Shown here: positions 5,135 through 5,591 of the stretch, one piece after another
How the letters are laid out: every line of letters starts with the position of its first letter
Numbering within the stretch: the stretch's first letter is position 1
DNA from: Calditrichia bacterium
GTDB taxonomy: Bacteria > Calditrichota > Calditrichia > JAJRVZ01
Direction: 5' to 3'
DNA: 5,591 nucleotides
Assembly (NCBI GenBank): GCA_030634505.1
Contig: DAOWAQ010000143.1
Location: 1 to 5,591 of the forward strand
Made by a program: the position numbers and the translations under genes
The notes under the pieces: generated by a model
Databases searched by the model: none
What the model was told of the DNA's origin: nothing
What the model saw: the letters and a program-made list of their open reading frames with translations, nothing else

Positions 5135-5591
5135 TTAATTTCGTTGTGTTATATTTATTATAATTTTCTCTTTCCAATCCTTAAAATTATTTTTAATTAT
5201 CTGATTTCTGGCTTCTGACACCAATTCCAGATAATAGTGAATGTTATGTAGAGTTGCGAGGTGCATTCCCAGAATTTCGTTAACATTAAATAAATGCCTG
5301 ATATAAGCACGAGTGAAATTTAAACATGTATAACAGTTACAATCAGAATCTATGGGATTTTTGTCTTGTTTATATTTCGCGGCTTTAATAATCACTTTAC
5401 CTTTTGAAGTAAAAACAGTTCCGTTACGTGCATTTCTTGTTGGCATCACGCAATCAAACATATCAACACCTCGTTCAATACAATCAAGAATATCCTCTGG
5501 AGTGCCAACACCCATTAAATAACGCGGTTTATCATCAGGTAATCTGTCTGTACAAAAATCTGTCATTTCAAGCATTTCAGATTTAGGTTCA
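5135..5591 (-). CDS. tgt: Queuine/preQ1 tRNA-ribosyltransferase, C-terminal part (5' end outside the window)
   Basis: Tgt exchanges guanine-34 in the anticodon of tRNAs for Asp, Asn, His and Tyr with preQ1, the committed step that puts queuosine into tRNA. About 152 codons are visible; the frame is open to the window edge and begins with EPKSEMLEM, matching the family's GEPKxEM. Later blocks are KPRYLMGVGTPEDIL and GVDMFDCVMPTRNARNG. Counting from the internal methionine at 5575, the nucleophilic aspartate is D41 (FDC), and the zinc ligands are C79, C81, C84 (CNCYTC) and H110 (TLHN). The 38-residue aspartate-to-cysteine distance and the 26-residue last-cysteine-to-histidine distance agree with the Zymomonas enzyme (D280, C318/C320/C323, H349). 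The C-terminus ends normally with a TAA. It is the first visible gene of the tgt-yajC-fmt run. Confidence 0.97.
   Translation of the reverse strand, partial: EPKSEMLEMTDFCTDRLPDDKPRYLMGVGTPEDILDCIERGVDMFDCVMPTRNARNGTVFTSKGKVIIKAAKYKQDKNPIDSDCNCYTCLNFTRAYIRHLFNVNEILGMHLATLHNIHYYLELVSEARNQIIKNNFKDWKEKIIINITQRN

Overview
This is an AT-rich bacterial chromosome segment (roughly one third G+C by eye). It is densely packed with genes that all read on the minus strand, so gene order below runs from high to low coordinates: tgt (3' part) - yajC - fmt - a short divergent rpsU - flavin-reductase-like gene - dodecin - 2[4Fe-4S] ferredoxin - terminator - rny (RNase Y) - pntA (5' part). The Fmt sequence has the AFRILP...NLHGSLLP wording I associate with the Bacteroidetes/Chlorobi (FCB) assemblage. 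However, several genes have strong GGAGG-type Shine-Dalgarno sites, which typical Bacteroidetes lack. An FCB-related lineage such as Ignavibacteria, Calditrichota or Marinimicrobia is a plausible inference, but it is not proven by this window.

Region by region. 5591-3857: tgt, yajC and fmt are closely spaced (22 nt, then 2 nt), an evident operon joining tRNA modification, the Sec accessory YajC and initiator-tRNA formylation. 3856-3491: this apparently empty stretch holds a small gene at 3578-3733 whose 51-residue product aligns without gaps to ribosomal protein bS21. It has a candidate promoter and two copies of a 14-bp AT palindrome around its start. 3490-2395: three small redox genes (flavin-reductase fold, flavin-storing dodecin, Alvin-type ferredoxin), closed by a good Rho-independent terminator at 2326-2365. 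2394-2210: a leader with an 11-bp inverted repeat. 2209-1: rny, then 60 nt later pntA, which runs off the window.

Functional picture: the first half supports translation (queuosine modification, fMet-tRNA, small-subunit protein bS21) and membrane-protein export. The middle is a flavin/iron-sulfur electron-handling cluster. The last part has the membrane-anchored mRNA-decay endonuclease RNase Y and the proton-translocating transhydrogenase.

Most of the window is conserved housekeeping sequence. I see no mobile element, CRISPR array, tRNA, rRNA or defence system, and no convincing new multi-gene system. The least ordinary items are the divergent bS21 gene with its flanking palindromes, the flavin/ferredoxin cluster, and the inverted repeat in the rny leader.
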